A DNA stretch of 23,376 nt from CAZSWR01 sp964610885 (GTDB taxonomy: Bacteria > Bacteroidota > Ignavibacteria > Kapaibacteriales > UBA2268). This document shows positions 15,187 through 22,991 of the stretch, in pieces; the first letter of the stretch is position 1, and every line of letters starts with the position of its first letter. The position numbers were made by a program, and so were the translations under genes. Under the pieces are notes generated by a model. It saw only the letters and a program-made list of their open reading frames with translations. It was not told the origin of the DNA and did no database searches. The DNA is taken from contig CAZSWR010000061.1 in NCBI GenBank assembly GCA_964610885.1, forward strand, positions 1-23,376. Reading direction: 5' to 3'.

Positions 15187-15577
15187 ATTCTCGGCAATCG
15201 AAAGATGTATCCGCAGGATAGAACAATTCTCGGATAGAATATCGAATTTCGATGACATCGACGCCGCCGATATTGTCGCCCTCAATTTGGAACGCGCAAT
15301 CCAGTCAGTCATCGATTCGTGCAATATCATTGTGGCCGACATGAAATATCAGCTCCCAAATTCATTTAAGAAAACAGCCGATATCCTTTGTGAAAACCGC
15401 TGGATAAGCCCTGAGATGGCAGCAACAATTAAGCAAATGATCGGATTCAGGAATCTGATCGTCCACGAATACAAGGAAATTGACAGGCAGATCCTCATTC
15501 GGGCCGCCACGCAAGGCGTCAAAGACCTATACGAATTCATGGATGCCATCTCCGAAAGATTCGGCCAGATTGAATAG
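15155..15577 (+). CDS. hepT: HepT-like HEPN-domain toxin (DUF86 family)
   Basis: A 140-residue all-helical HEPN protein, predicted to be an RNase toxin acting on RNA in the cytoplasm. The catalytic motif Rx4HxY is intact in MIGFRNLIVHEYKEID: Arg99, His104 and Tyr106, the tyrosine that partner enzymes AMPylate. Other DUF86-like landmarks are ALNLERAIQSVIDSCNII (about 42-59) and a LP...F..L-type segment, QLPNSFKKTADIL. Two ATG codons (15155 and 15158) can serve as start, both inside the 3' end of mntA, so translation is coupled. All catalytic residues are present, so the toxin looks functional. No terminator is evident before the repeat region that begins about 75 nt downstream. Confidence 0.88.
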   Translation: MMNTKDVVLAKFSAIERCIRRIEQFSDRISNFDDIDAADIVALNLERAIQSVIDSCNIIVADMKYQLPNSFKKTADILCENRWISPEMAATIKQMIGFRNLIVHEYKEIDRQILIRAATQGVKDLYEFMDAISERFGQIE

Positions 15578-15652
15578 TCAGGCTCATCGCAACCACTCCC
15601 GCTCGTCAGTCCCCAATATCAGCAAAATTTACTGCATTCACTCCTTAGCAGA

Positions 15653-15839
15653 CTGTTGAAATAGTAATTCTCTTTGATTTTCACCCCTCGCCATTCATGG
15701 AGAGGGGCGGGGGTGAGGCTGGGACAGATCGCATAAGTATTTAATACTCATTGCATTACAATTCTTTGCCTCTCTCCCTAAATCCCTCTCTCCATTCTGG
15801 AGAAAGGGACTTAAAGAAAAAATCATACTTATTCAACAG
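15653..15839. repeat. 187 bp element with imperfect terminal inverted repeats
   Basis: The left end CTGTTGAAATAGTA (15653-15666) and right end TACTTATTCAACAG (15826-15839) are inverted copies matching at 12 of 14 bases. Inside are two hairpins: CCCCTC..CCAT/ATGG..GAGGGG at 15684-15707, and TCTCCA/TGGAGA at 15789-15803 with CCC/GGG further out. Its size, non-coding content and inverted ends suit a MITE-like or REP-like dispersed element. It ends about 77 bp before the tRNA gene and fills most of the hepT-tRNA gap. Confidence 0.6.
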
Positions 15840-15875
15840 CCCCTTCGGAAAATATCAACAAAGATCAAAAAATAC

Positions 15876-15906
15876 TTGCACAGGTCGGAAAATATTTTTA
15901 ATTTTG
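15876..15906 (+). promoter_or_regulatory. Bacteroidota-type promoter for tRNA-Pro
   Basis: TTG at 15876-15878 and TAATTTTG at 15899-15906 fit the Bacteroidota sigma consensus TTG / TAnnTTTG with 20 nt between them. The tRNA 5' end is 11 nt further on, at a reasonable distance for a start site just before the mature RNA. Confidence 0.55.
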
Positions 15907-15916
15907 TATTCTCGAT

Positions 15917-15991
15917 CGGCGTGTGGCGCAGCCCGGCTAGCGCACTACTTTGGGGTAGTAGGGGTCGTGAGTTCAAATCTCGCCACGCCGA
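15917..15991 (+). tRNA. tRNA-Pro (anticodon GGG)
   Basis: A full cloverleaf can be folded. The acceptor stem is CGGCGTG/CACGCCG with discriminator A at 15991; the D stem is GCGC/GCGC (15926-15929 and 15940-15943). The anticodon stem is CTACT/AGTAG with loop TTGGGGT, so the anticodon is GGG (15952-15954) followed by G37. The variable loop has 5 nt. The T stem is GTGAG/CTCGC with loop TTCAAAT. C1-G72 is typical of bacterial tRNA-Pro. CCA is not encoded. A terminator follows directly. Confidence 0.95.
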
Positions 15992-16000
15992 CGAAAAAAA

Positions 16001-16027
16001 AGCGGAAGTTTACTTCCGCTTTTTTTA
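16001..16027 (+). terminator. Intrinsic terminator of tRNA-Pro
   Basis: AGCGGAAGT (16001-16009) pairs perfectly with ACTTCCGCT (16012-16020) around a 2 nt centre, flanked by an A-run before and a T-run after. Confidence 0.9.
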
Positions 16028-16065
16028 TTTTGTGACATCAATTTCCCATCCGAAGACTTCATGTA

Positions 16066-16087
16066 GGGGCGGGTTCCAAACCCGTCC
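16066..16087. repeat. GC-rich hairpin of a common intergenic type
   Basis: GGGGCGGGTT and AACCCGTCC flank CCA (16076-16078); the core arms CGGGTT/AACCCG pair perfectly. Strings like this are widespread between bacterial genes. The words CATCCGAAGACTTCATG just before it (about 16048-16064) resemble the left end of the 68 bp element at 16234 and may be a decayed copy. Confidence 0.5.
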
Positions 16088-16187
16088 GGCGATGTGTTGA
16101 TAAGCTAATGTGTTGATGTGATGATTGCCCGAGATTATGATTTATATTGGACAAAATACGATTTTCAGGTGGTATATACAGTACCGA

Positions 16188-16207
16188 GGGCACGGCGTGC
16201 CGTGCCC
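16188..16207. repeat. GGGCACGGC/GCCGTGCCC palindrome
   Basis: Nine-base arms separated by 2 nt form a near-perfect palindrome. It is of the same kind as the GCACGG/CCGTGC repeat at 8621-8642, so these are probably members of one REP-like family in the genome. Confidence 0.65.
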
Positions 16208-16233
16208 CTACGATTTCAATAACCACAAATATT

Positions 16234-16301
16234 ACTCATCCGATGACTTCACGATCATTCAATCCTAATTGACATCTTACATCGGTAGTCATCGGATGAG
16301 T
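16234..16301. repeat. 68 bp element with perfect 15 bp terminal inverted repeats
   Basis: ACTCATCCGATGACT (16234-16248) and AGTCATCGGATGAGT (16287-16301) are exact inverted copies around a 38 bp centre. A second, partly decayed copy is at 11542-11602. I see no clear target-site duplication. Each copy lies a short way past the stop of a minus-strand gene (28 bp here), so it may also shape the 3' end of the transcript. Confidence 0.75.
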
Positions 16302-16328
16302 TTCCAACGTTAGCTTGCCAACTCCTGA

Positions 16329-18587
16329 CTATTTCGCTTCGTCGCAGAAGGGTTCTTCGTTCAGGCACTGGCACTCTTCGATCTCGGCGGAAACTTTTTC
16401 GATTTTGATCTGGAGCGCTGTGATCTTCTGCCTGTATTCTTCGTTTTCGCGCTTGAATGCGGAAAGTTCTTGAATGATGCCTTGCTTCAGGGTTTCAGCT
16501 TTCTGGATTGCAGCGTTCAGAGTCTCCAAATCCTTCTTTTTCGACTTGACGAAAATAATATTCGCAAAGAAATAGAGCGAAAACGCCCCGAAACCGGTAG
16601 CGATAAGGTAGCACAGGAAATTGAGAGCCACGACGAATCCAGGATTATCCGGCTGGTTGAAAACCGATGGCAGCACGAGCGAAAGCGTTACGAACACTGC
16701 GGCCAGCAATGCGTGAATAATCGCATTCGTGAGTTTTTTCTGGATGGAATAGGCCAGCGTTTGCTTGCGGAGCATAATCAATTCGTTTTCTGCCTCGATG
16801 AGCCTGTTCTGCCGATGTTGCTTTTCGGTTTCGCTGGTTTTAATCCTCTTGTGCATCCAATTGATCTCGTCGGTCAGCAGGTTCCTTTCGCCTGCCTTTT
16901 CGGTGGAATGGCGGCATTTTTCTGCCTTGAAGTCTTCCCAGATCGAACGAGCCTTGGCCAAATGTTCCTCGAAATCGAATCTGTCGGCCAAACGATTGTA
17001 TTCGAGCAGTGCGTAGCGCACTTCGTCCCGAATCGAAAAAGTGAATTTGTTCTTGTTGAACAGTTGCGGATACGCTCCGACAAGGCGCTGTACGTCGATC
17101 ACAGTGCCGTTTCCGATGGCTTTGGGTACGAATTGCTCGTCGAACCGAGTAAAATACGCCAGGCGGCGAACAGCGGCGAAATCCGCTTCGTCGTGGAGCG
17201 TAACGAAACTACGTGTTTTGTTGTACGTGGAGGCGATATCGAAAAACATTTCTGAAAGGGTTTTCGACTCGCGCTGAGTCTTCTCCTGTAGGTAGAATTT
17301 AATTGTATTCCGAACTGAATAATTCCCTTCGATGTTGGTTCGGCAGCACAGTGCAGGCGAATTGGACAGGAATTCGAAAGCAGCATCGGCAATGTTTCCG
17401 GTCATTTGCGGGAAGCAGGCCAAGCCCTTCCGCGAGAAGTCGTCCAGGAACGCAGCGCAGCGCAACCACACCTGTTCTTCGTCGGTCAGCCCGAGGAATA
17501 TTCTCTCGGCGGCCTTGGTGTATATTCGGTTGGCGTCTTCGTCGTACGATCCGAGCCGGAAGGCCTCGCACCAAAGCTCGAGCAGGTACTGTATTCCGTT
17601 CGTAGCCATTTCGATAGTGTCCAAGCGGTCCGAAGCGTCGATGTTTTCTTTCGCCAGGAAGTCAGGAATTTCGTAGCGGCTTAGCGGAGAGAGCGGTATC
17701 GAGACAGAGTCGTCAATGTAGCTGCTCAAATCGATCGAGGCGTCCTCGGCCAGGTCGTGGCGCGAAGTGATGAGGAAGCGAATGTCCAAGAGATCGGTAA
17801 CTCGGGCGCGCTCGTCGGCAAAGTTTATATCGAAGGAAACAAAGTCCCTGAACTCCGCGCTGAAGCAATACGGAATGAAATAGTCGAATAGGAAGCGAGT
17901 CAGTTTCGGGTCCGCGTCGTAATAATTGTCGAACACGAAAACAATGCGTTGCGGCGTGATTCCCGAGAAATCGTCCGGGAAGCCACCAGTGGAGAAAAAC
18001 GGAAAGTATTTGATCAGCAGGTCAACCAAAATCGATTCGGCCACGACGACCGAAGAGGAAAGCAGCAGGCGGCGGTCGCCCTTCTTTTCGATTGCCTCGG
18101 CCAGTGCTTTGTCCAATTCGTCGAAGCTGAGTCGAGTCGTGCATTTGTCTTTGTAGTCATCTTTTAATTCTTTCCGCACTAAAGATTTGCGGATAACGTG
18201 CCCGAAGAGGTCGGGTTTGGCCGCGCGGAGCGTTTCCTTCAGCTCGTGGAACCTCGCGGAATTGTATTCGCATTCGTTCATCGCCAGGCCTGAGGTATCG
18301 GCCAGGTCCGAAGGGACAAAGTCGAAGGCTTGGGAAACGTCTGTGATTAGGTCAATTTTCTTGTGGCCGTTGTAGGAGATGATCGGCAGGCCACAGCCCA
18401 CGAGTTCGCCCCTAACGGCGTCGGCCAAGCGAGATTTCCCAACGCCGAAAATGCCGCTCACGAGCAGTAGTTTTTTTGCATCAACATCGCCCGGCGCGCT
18501 GCTCAGTTGCGACACAATAAAATCAGTATATTCTCTTATCAGATCAGGCATAAAAAGATCGATTATTTTTGTCAATTCAATAAGCAC
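16329..18587 (-). CDS. STAND-like P-loop NTPase with C-terminal membrane anchor
   Basis: A 752-residue protein if the GTG at 18587 is the start; ATG 18551 (MPDLIREY) is equally plausible, and neither has a clear ribosome site. The Walker A motif is GIFGVGKS (45-52), Walker B is IVFVFDNYYDAD (about 215-226, Asp220), and a sensor-like strand RFLITSRHD lies at 270-278, as in STAND/AAA-type signalling ATPases. A helical region follows (about 300-560). Next come a coiled coil (about 570-612), two membrane segments (about 622-641 and 651-680) and a second coiled coil (about 682-740). No recognisable effector or repeat sensor domain is visible. The NTPase part should face the cytoplasm. It lies 105 nt downstream of three TPR genes on the same strand and may be cotranscribed. 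The function is unknown; a role in defence or stress signalling is only a guess. Confidence 0.75.
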   Translation of the reverse strand: MLIELTKIIDLFMPDLIREYTDFIVSQLSSAPGDVDAKKLLLVSGIFGVGKSRLADAVRGELVGCGLPIISYNGHKKIDLITDVSQAFDFVPSDLADTSGLAMNECEYNSARFHELKETLRAAKPDLFGHVIRKSLVRKELKDDYKDKCTTRLSFDELDKALAEAIEKKGDRRLLLSSSVVVAESILVDLLIKYFPFFSTGGFPDDFSGITPQRIVFVFDNYYDADPKLTRFLFDYFIPYCFSAEFRDFVSFDINFADERARVTDLLDIRFLITSRHDLAEDASIDLSSYIDDSVSIPLSPLSRYEIPDFLAKENIDASDRLDTIEMATNGIQYLLELWCEAFRLGSYDEDANRIYTKAAERIFLGLTDEEQVWLRCAAFLDDFSRKGLACFPQMTGNIADAAFEFLSNSPALCCRTNIEGNYSVRNTIKFYLQEKTQRESKTLSEMFFDIASTYNKTRSFVTLHDEADFAAVRRLAYFTRFDEQFVPKAIGNGTVIDVQRLVGAYPQLFNKNKFTFSIRDEVRYALLEYNRLADRFDFEEHLAKARSIWEDFKAEKCRHSTEKAGERNLLTDEINWMHKRIKTSETEKQHRQNRLIEAENELIMLRKQTLAYSIQKKLTNAIIHALLAAVFVTLSLVLPSVFNQPDNPGFVVALNFLCYLIATGFGAFSLYFFANIIFVKSKKKDLETLNAAIQKAETLKQGIIQELSAFKRENEEYRQKITALQIKIEKVSAEIEECQCLNEEPFCDEAK

Positions 18588-18692
18588 AAAAATAAGTTAT
18601 TTTATGAATTTATCTAATAATAAAGAGTATGTATGAAAACTTTTTTAAAGATGCCCTATCCGCACTGCCAAAACGCACTGATTTCAAGCCCG

Positions 18693-19748
18693 CTATTCCT
18701 TTGGCCCCACGTACTCTTTGAACTGCTTCGTAATGCCCTCGATGAACGTGCGCTGCGGCTGCGTAAGCGTCGCTTTGGCCAGCCAGGCATCTGTTTTTGA
18801 GAAGTTCCAACTACATTTGTGTTTGGTTTTCAAAAGATTGTTAAAGGCCATCTGATCGGCATTGAAATTTTTGTTAGTTAGGCAGTCGGCAATCAGTTTC
18901 AGGTATAGAAACTGGATCTTTTGTTTTTCGTCTAATTTCATTTTTTCGAGGTCTGCGAGGTAGTCCAGGCTTTCATCATATTTGTCGCAAATAATAAATA
19001 TCTCGGCGAGTGCGGTTAATTCGTAAAAAGAACCGATAGTACCATCGTTTGCTTTTTTTAAATACTTTATAGCATTTTTAAAATCATCTTTTTTATAGAA
19101 TATCGAGCCCTTTAGCGCCAATGCATTCTTATGAGTTCTTTTTATTGACAAAGACTTTTCGACATAATATTGTGCTGAATCAAGATCATTATTCATATAA
19201 TAAATATCGGCAACCAACCGCCAAGAATCTTCATCTTTTGGGTGCATAAAAGCATAAGACTTGATCGTTTTGTATGCCTCTTCTTTTCGCTTCTGTTTAT
19301 GGAAAAGTTTCGCTTTATCGACCATTGCTTCCCCCGCCGGATCAATACGCAATGATTCGTCGAAGCACTCCAAAGCTTTATTGAAATCATTCCTCTTTTG
19401 GTTAACCAAACCTCGAAGATGCCATTGCGTTTCGGTTTCTCCAATTACTTTGCTCGCTTTGTCGCAAAACCGAAGGCACTCGTCCAAACTGTCGAGATTA
19501 TACAAAACAATTGCTTTATTCTCGTAAGACAATGGATACTTTGGTTCGTAATCGATTAGTTCGTCCAATGCCTTAAGAGCTTCCAAATTCTCATCATTAT
19601 CCATGAATTCGTATGCTTTTCTTATAATTTTATTGCATTTTTCCAACCTATCCTTGGAAATCTCAGTTTGTATAGACCTTTGCTGTTGCGCCATTGAGCC
19701 GGCGGCAGCAAAAACAAAAACTAACCAAATAAAAACAAAGTACTTCAC
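18693..19748 (-). CDS. Secreted TPR-repeat protein, paralog C
   Basis: The third gene of a tandem trio in transcription order. I choose GTG 19748, because AGGAG at 19757-19761 then stands about 7 nt upstream; the frame also opens at a TTG two codons earlier. The 351-residue product begins VKYFVFIWLVFVFAAAG and has a Sec signal ending near GSMA|QQQ. The mature part is a row of about six TPR-like helix pairs, for example ALKALDELIDYEPKYPLSYE and ALECFDESLRIDPAGEA. The C-terminus holds the trio's shared signature NFSKTDAWLAKATL...FIEGITKQFKEYV. Its last 99 coding bases match those of paralog B at 95 positions, far better than the rest of the gene. TPR arrays bind other proteins; the partner is unknown. 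Confidence 0.82.
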   Translation of the reverse strand: MKYFVFIWLVFVFAAAGSMAQQQRSIQTEISKDRLEKCNKIIRKAYEFMDNDENLEALKALDELIDYEPKYPLSYENKAIVLYNLDSLDECLRFCDKASKVIGETETQWHLRGLVNQKRNDFNKALECFDESLRIDPAGEAMVDKAKLFHKQKRKEEAYKTIKSYAFMHPKDEDSWRLVADIYYMNNDLDSAQYYVEKSLSIKRTHKNALALKGSIFYKKDDFKNAIKYLKKANDGTIGSFYELTALAEIFIICDKYDESLDYLADLEKMKLDEKQKIQFLYLKLIADCLTNKNFNADQMAFNNLLKTKHKCSWNFSKTDAWLAKATLTQPQRTFIEGITKQFKEYVGPKE

Positions 19749-19795
19749 TTCCAATCTCCTATTGTTTAATGCGATTTATCCAATTCGGCCACTGA

Positions 19796-20881
19796 TTATT
19801 TAGTCACCACATCCACGTACTCTTTGAACTGCTTCGTTATGCCCTCGATGAACGTACGCTGCTGTTGCGTAAGCGTCGCTTTGGCCAGCCAGGCATCTGT
19901 TTTTGAGAAGTCCCATTCGAGTTTTATATCCTTCGCGAGCAGCGATTTGAATCTCTGCAAGTCCGCGTCAGTGTTTTTGTTTTGCATTGCCTCGAGGCAC
20001 ATCCGAAGATACAAATATGGAATTGCAATTCGCCTGCGCACCGTGAACTTCTTTATCTTCTCAAGCTCGTCGATTCCGTCTTCGTATTCTCCCGAAATCA
20101 GTCGAAGGCTCGACAAGGTCAAATTTGTATAAAAATAGACTGCCTCTTCGGAAAAAGAATTGCTATTGACATCTGATGCACGGGCGAAGTATTTTATTGC
20201 TTTTTTCAAATCTCCTTTCGCATAAGACACCTCGCCCAACACGCAGTATGCCATGCTATTAGAGCCTTTGCCGGAGAGTCCCTCGTCGGCATAATAAAGC
20301 GCCGAATCGAGATTGTTGGCCCGAAAGTGCACCCATGCGTACATTCCCAACAGTTCGGCATCGACTTTCGCATAATTGGAAATAATACTGATTTCAGAAA
20401 GAGCATCTTTGTATCTATTCAATTCAATAAGTAAAAGAAGCCTTTCGAAGAGGCCAATGCGTTCGGCACGCGGATCCTTTTTATACGATTCGACGAAGCA
20501 AATCAGGGCATCGTCGAATTTCTTCATCCCTTTGTAGATCTTACCTGTTAAATACCAAGAAATGTAATTATCGCCATAGGTGTCGTAGCTGTCCTTACAG
20601 AGCTTGAGGCATTCGTCCAAACTGTCGAGCCTATAGAGTACAATCGTTTTATTTGCATATGACCATGGGAATTTCGGTTCGTAAGCAATTATTTCGTCCA
20701 ACTCCTTCAGAGCCTTCATATTTTCTTCATTATCCATTGACTCTATTGCATTGTCCAGCATTTTGCAGCATTTGCTTTTTTTGTCTTTTGGAATATCCAA
20801 TTCTGATATCTTGGGGCGCTTCTGTGCCAATAGCACCGGCGCGACGAACAAAAGAATTGCAATAACAACTTTAATTTTCAT
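19796..20881 (-). CDS. Secreted TPR-repeat protein, paralog B
   Basis: The middle gene of the trio, 361 residues from ATG 20881 (MKIKVVIAILLFVAP); an ATG four codons upstream (20893) is also possible. The signal peptide probably ends PVLLA|QKR. It shares with its neighbours an N-terminal LDIPKDKKSKC-like segment, the block KALKELDEIIAYEPKFPWSY, LDSLDECLKLC, later TPR pairs such as GDLKKAIKYFARASDVN, and the C-terminal DFSKTDAWLAKATL...ITKQFKEYV. It begins 16 nt after the stop of paralog A, so it is almost certainly in the same transcript. It is exported and probably periplasmic. No enzymatic domain is visible. Confidence 0.82.
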   Translation of the reverse strand: MKIKVVIAILLFVAPVLLAQKRPKISELDIPKDKKSKCCKMLDNAIESMDNEENMKALKELDEIIAYEPKFPWSYANKTIVLYRLDSLDECLKLCKDSYDTYGDNYISWYLTGKIYKGMKKFDDALICFVESYKKDPRAERIGLFERLLLLIELNRYKDALSEISIISNYAKVDAELLGMYAWVHFRANNLDSALYYADEGLSGKGSNSMAYCVLGEVSYAKGDLKKAIKYFARASDVNSNSFSEEAVYFYTNLTLSSLRLISGEYEDGIDELEKIKKFTVRRRIAIPYLYLRMCLEAMQNKNTDADLQRFKSLLAKDIKLEWDFSKTDAWLAKATLTQQQRTFIEGITKQFKEYVDVVTK

Positions 20882-20897
20882 AATAAAAACCATGAGT

Positions 20898-21959
20898 TTA
20901 TTTTTTAGAATTAATTCTTACGTACTCTTTGAACTGCTTCGTGATCTTTTCGAGGAATGCTCTCGATTCGGGGCTGAGTTCGGTTCGGGCCAGCCAAGCA
21001 TCGGTGCGAGAGAAGTCCCATTCAATAGTCTTTTTAATAGACAGTAGTTTCTCAAATTCCTTTAATTCCTCATCTGTGTTTTTTTTCAAGTAAACCCTGC
21101 AATTCAAACGCATGAATAGGTATTGCAAACGATTAAAATCCTGCATTTTCATGTGTTTGACATCGTCCAAGACATCCTCGCACTCGTCTGCCTCGCCGCT
21201 AACCAAATACAACTCGGCCAAATAAATAGAAGAGCGGAATGTTTCAATTTTCTTATCGATTGATTTCTTGTAGTACTTTATTGCCTGTTTGATATCGCCT
21301 CTTTTGCTGTAAACGGCTCCTATAATCGAATTCGCATGTTTGTGCCAAGAATATGCGCTAATAGCCTCTTTTGCATAAAAAAGGGCTGAATCCAAATTGT
21401 CGCATTTCAAATGCATGTATGCCATGTTGTAATACGCATCAGCAGATTTTCCCATCAATCTGAGATACTCGCGCATTATTTGTAAAGCATCGTTCCGTCG
21501 GTTAAGCTCGAAAAGGCATTCAGCTTTTGAAATCAACACGTCAGATTTGGGTTCAACTCTGAATGATTCATCAAAGCACATGACGGCCTTTTCAAATTCT
21601 CCTTTGCGTTGGTTTACGTCACCTCGCAATTTCCATGACAAGTAGTTATACCCATACATTTCCTCGGACTTGTCGCAATACCGAAGGCATTCGTCCAAGC
21701 TGTCCAATCCATACAACACGAGAGCTTTATTGGAATAGGCCCACGGGTATTTGGGTTCGTAGGCTATGATCTCATCCAACTCCTTCAGAGCTTGCAAGTT
21801 TCGGTTATTGTTCATTGATTCTTTGGCCTTTTCAAACATTTTATGGCAAGTTTCCAGCTTGTCTTTTGGTATATCAAGATCCTTTTTGAAATACTTTTGC
21901 TGGCCTTGCGAAATGCTACACGACACTACAAGAGCCAATAACAATACGACTATTCTCAT
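20898..21959 (-). CDS. Secreted TPR-repeat protein, paralog A
   Basis: The first gene of the trio. The frame extends to 22031, but ATG 21959 (MRIVVLLLALVVSC) has GGAAGGAAATC upstream and gives a signal peptide directly at the N-terminus, for 353 residues. The signal may be cut at SQG|QQK; VVSC is also a possible short lipobox at Cys14, so this copy could be a lipoprotein. The TPR region includes ALKELDEIIAYEPKYPWAYS, LDSLDECLRYCDKS and GDIKQAIKYYKKSID. The C-terminal signature DFSRTDAWLARTEL...ITKQFKEYV is more diverged than in B and C. No promoter is obvious in the gap before it, which begins after the terminator at 22101-22134. Confidence 0.82.
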   Translation of the reverse strand: MRIVVLLLALVVSCSISQGQQKYFKKDLDIPKDKLETCHKMFEKAKESMNNNRNLQALKELDEIIAYEPKYPWAYSNKALVLYGLDSLDECLRYCDKSEEMYGYNYLSWKLRGDVNQRKGEFEKAVMCFDESFRVEPKSDVLISKAECLFELNRRNDALQIMREYLRLMGKSADAYYNMAYMHLKCDNLDSALFYAKEAISAYSWHKHANSIIGAVYSKRGDIKQAIKYYKKSIDKKIETFRSSIYLAELYLVSGEADECEDVLDDVKHMKMQDFNRLQYLFMRLNCRVYLKKNTDEELKEFEKLLSIKKTIEWDFSRTDAWLARTELSPESRAFLEKITKQFKEYVRINSKK

Positions 21960-22100
21960 TTCCGATTTCCTTCCGGTGTTTTTCCAGATAAATAAAATTG
22001 TTACAACCTGCGGCGGATTGATTGAAGGCAAGGCTTCCGAAAATCCACTTCGATTTTATAAAGAATAATTAATGCAATTTAGTGAATTTCCACCAATAAT

Positions 22101-22134
22101 AAAAAAGCCGAACCCATAATTAAACAGATTCGGC
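22101..22134 (-). terminator. Intrinsic terminator of the FlgO/CsgG-like gene
   Basis: On the minus strand GCCGAA (22134-22129) pairs with TTCGGC (22112-22107) around a 16 nt loop and runs into TTTTTTATT. It lies about 20 nt past the stop at 22156 and separates this gene from the TPR trio. Confidence 0.8.
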
Positions 22135-22155
22135 CGGAAATTACGGAAGGTTTTT

Positions 22156-22656
22156 TTATTCAGCGGGGATCAGAAGAGGCTTCAATCCTTCGATGATGTC
22201 GGGAATTGCAGCCATCGGCGTGGATTTGTCCTTGAAAATATCGATCGCTTGGTATTTGCGATTGGGCATCTTTGTCCGGGCGTTGTACACGAAGGCATTG
22301 ACGACAATTTTGTCCGATTGGATATTGAAATTGCCGGTAACGACGCTTTGCACGTTGAGCATCTTGACGGCCCGCCACAGGTCCGATTCGTATTGCGGGT
22401 TCCTCGGGTCGATGTTCAATTGCGCGAGCAGGTTTTCGATAGAATCGGCAGGCACCAATTTGTAGTGTTTCCCCTCGGAGTCGAGTTTGGCCAATTCTTT
22501 CTGCAAATTGTCTTGGAACTGGTAGCAAAGCACGTTGTTGTCCATTTTCCCGTCGGCATTCGTGAATGGAATGACGGCTATTCTCTGCTGGGCGGAAACC
22601 GAAACGGCCGCGAATGTGGCAATAATAGCAACGAAAAAGAGTAAGCGCTTCATCAT
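22156..22656 (-). CDS. Secreted FlgO/CsgG-like protein
   Basis: A 166-residue exported protein: MMKRLLFFVAIIATFAAVS with the signal cut near VSA|QQR. AAGGAT stands 6 nt before the ATG at 22656; the second ATG (22653) is also possible. The mature part has the alternating alpha/beta pattern of the CsgG, LpoB and FlgO group, which shares a TolB-N-like fold. RIAVIPFTNADG is the first strand, then a helix with YQFQDNLQKEL, VPADSIENLL, and the hallmark pair VQSVVTGNFNIQSDKIVVNAFVYN near residues 105-128. Members of this group act in envelope assembly or outer-membrane activation. Here the exact role is unknown, since no curli or flagellar genes are adjacent and there is no lipobox. Confidence 0.7.
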   Translation of the reverse strand: MMKRLLFFVAIIATFAAVSVSAQQRIAVIPFTNADGKMDNNVLCYQFQDNLQKELAKLDSEGKHYKLVPADSIENLLAQLNIDPRNPQYESDLWRAVKMLNVQSVVTGNFNIQSDKIVVNAFVYNARTKMPNRKYQAIDIFKDKSTPMAAIPDIIEGLKPLLIPAE

Positions 22657-22991
22657 AATCTATCCTTTCTGTATATGGAAACATTGGAAATAAGCCCCCG
22701 CGAGGAGCGGGCTGCTTGAAAAAAAGTTTCTCATGGAAACAGTGCGGCCGGCACCATAGAAAAAGATCAATCTACGTGATGCCTTCAGCTGACAGCTTCC
22801 ATCTAATTTTCAAGAATTCGCGGCAGCACCAAATGCAATAAAACCGTCCGCATATTTAAGCTGGCCAATAAGGCGTCAGGCAACAAATATCGCGAGCGGC
22901 TTTGATTGATAAAGAACGAATTTTTTCAAAATACTAAGAACAACCGCCAAACTTCGCGATCCGGCGGCCTGCGAAATACCAATGGCAGAGC
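22657..22991. other. Intergenic gap with no identified gene
   Basis: 335 bp between the Hpt gene and the FlgO/CsgG-like gene. I see no open frame with a credible start. A GC-rich hairpin (AGCCCCCGC and GCGGGCT, about 22693-22713) could terminate the hpt transcript on the minus strand, but its T-tail is weak. The rest shows no repeat shared with other parts of the window. Confidence 0.5.

Noticed and set aside
15751..16100. Plus-strand frames across the tRNA-Pro gene
   Set aside because: They read through a complete tRNA and its terminator, so they are not coding.
16470..17255. Plus-strand 261-residue frame opposite the NTPase gene
   Set aside because: It mirrors the coiled-coil and membrane part of the NTPase and shows no motif of its own.
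21960..22031. N-terminal extension of TPR paralog A to 22031
   Set aside because: The extra 24 residues would precede the signal peptide; ATG 21959 has a purine-rich ribosome site and matches the other two paralogs.
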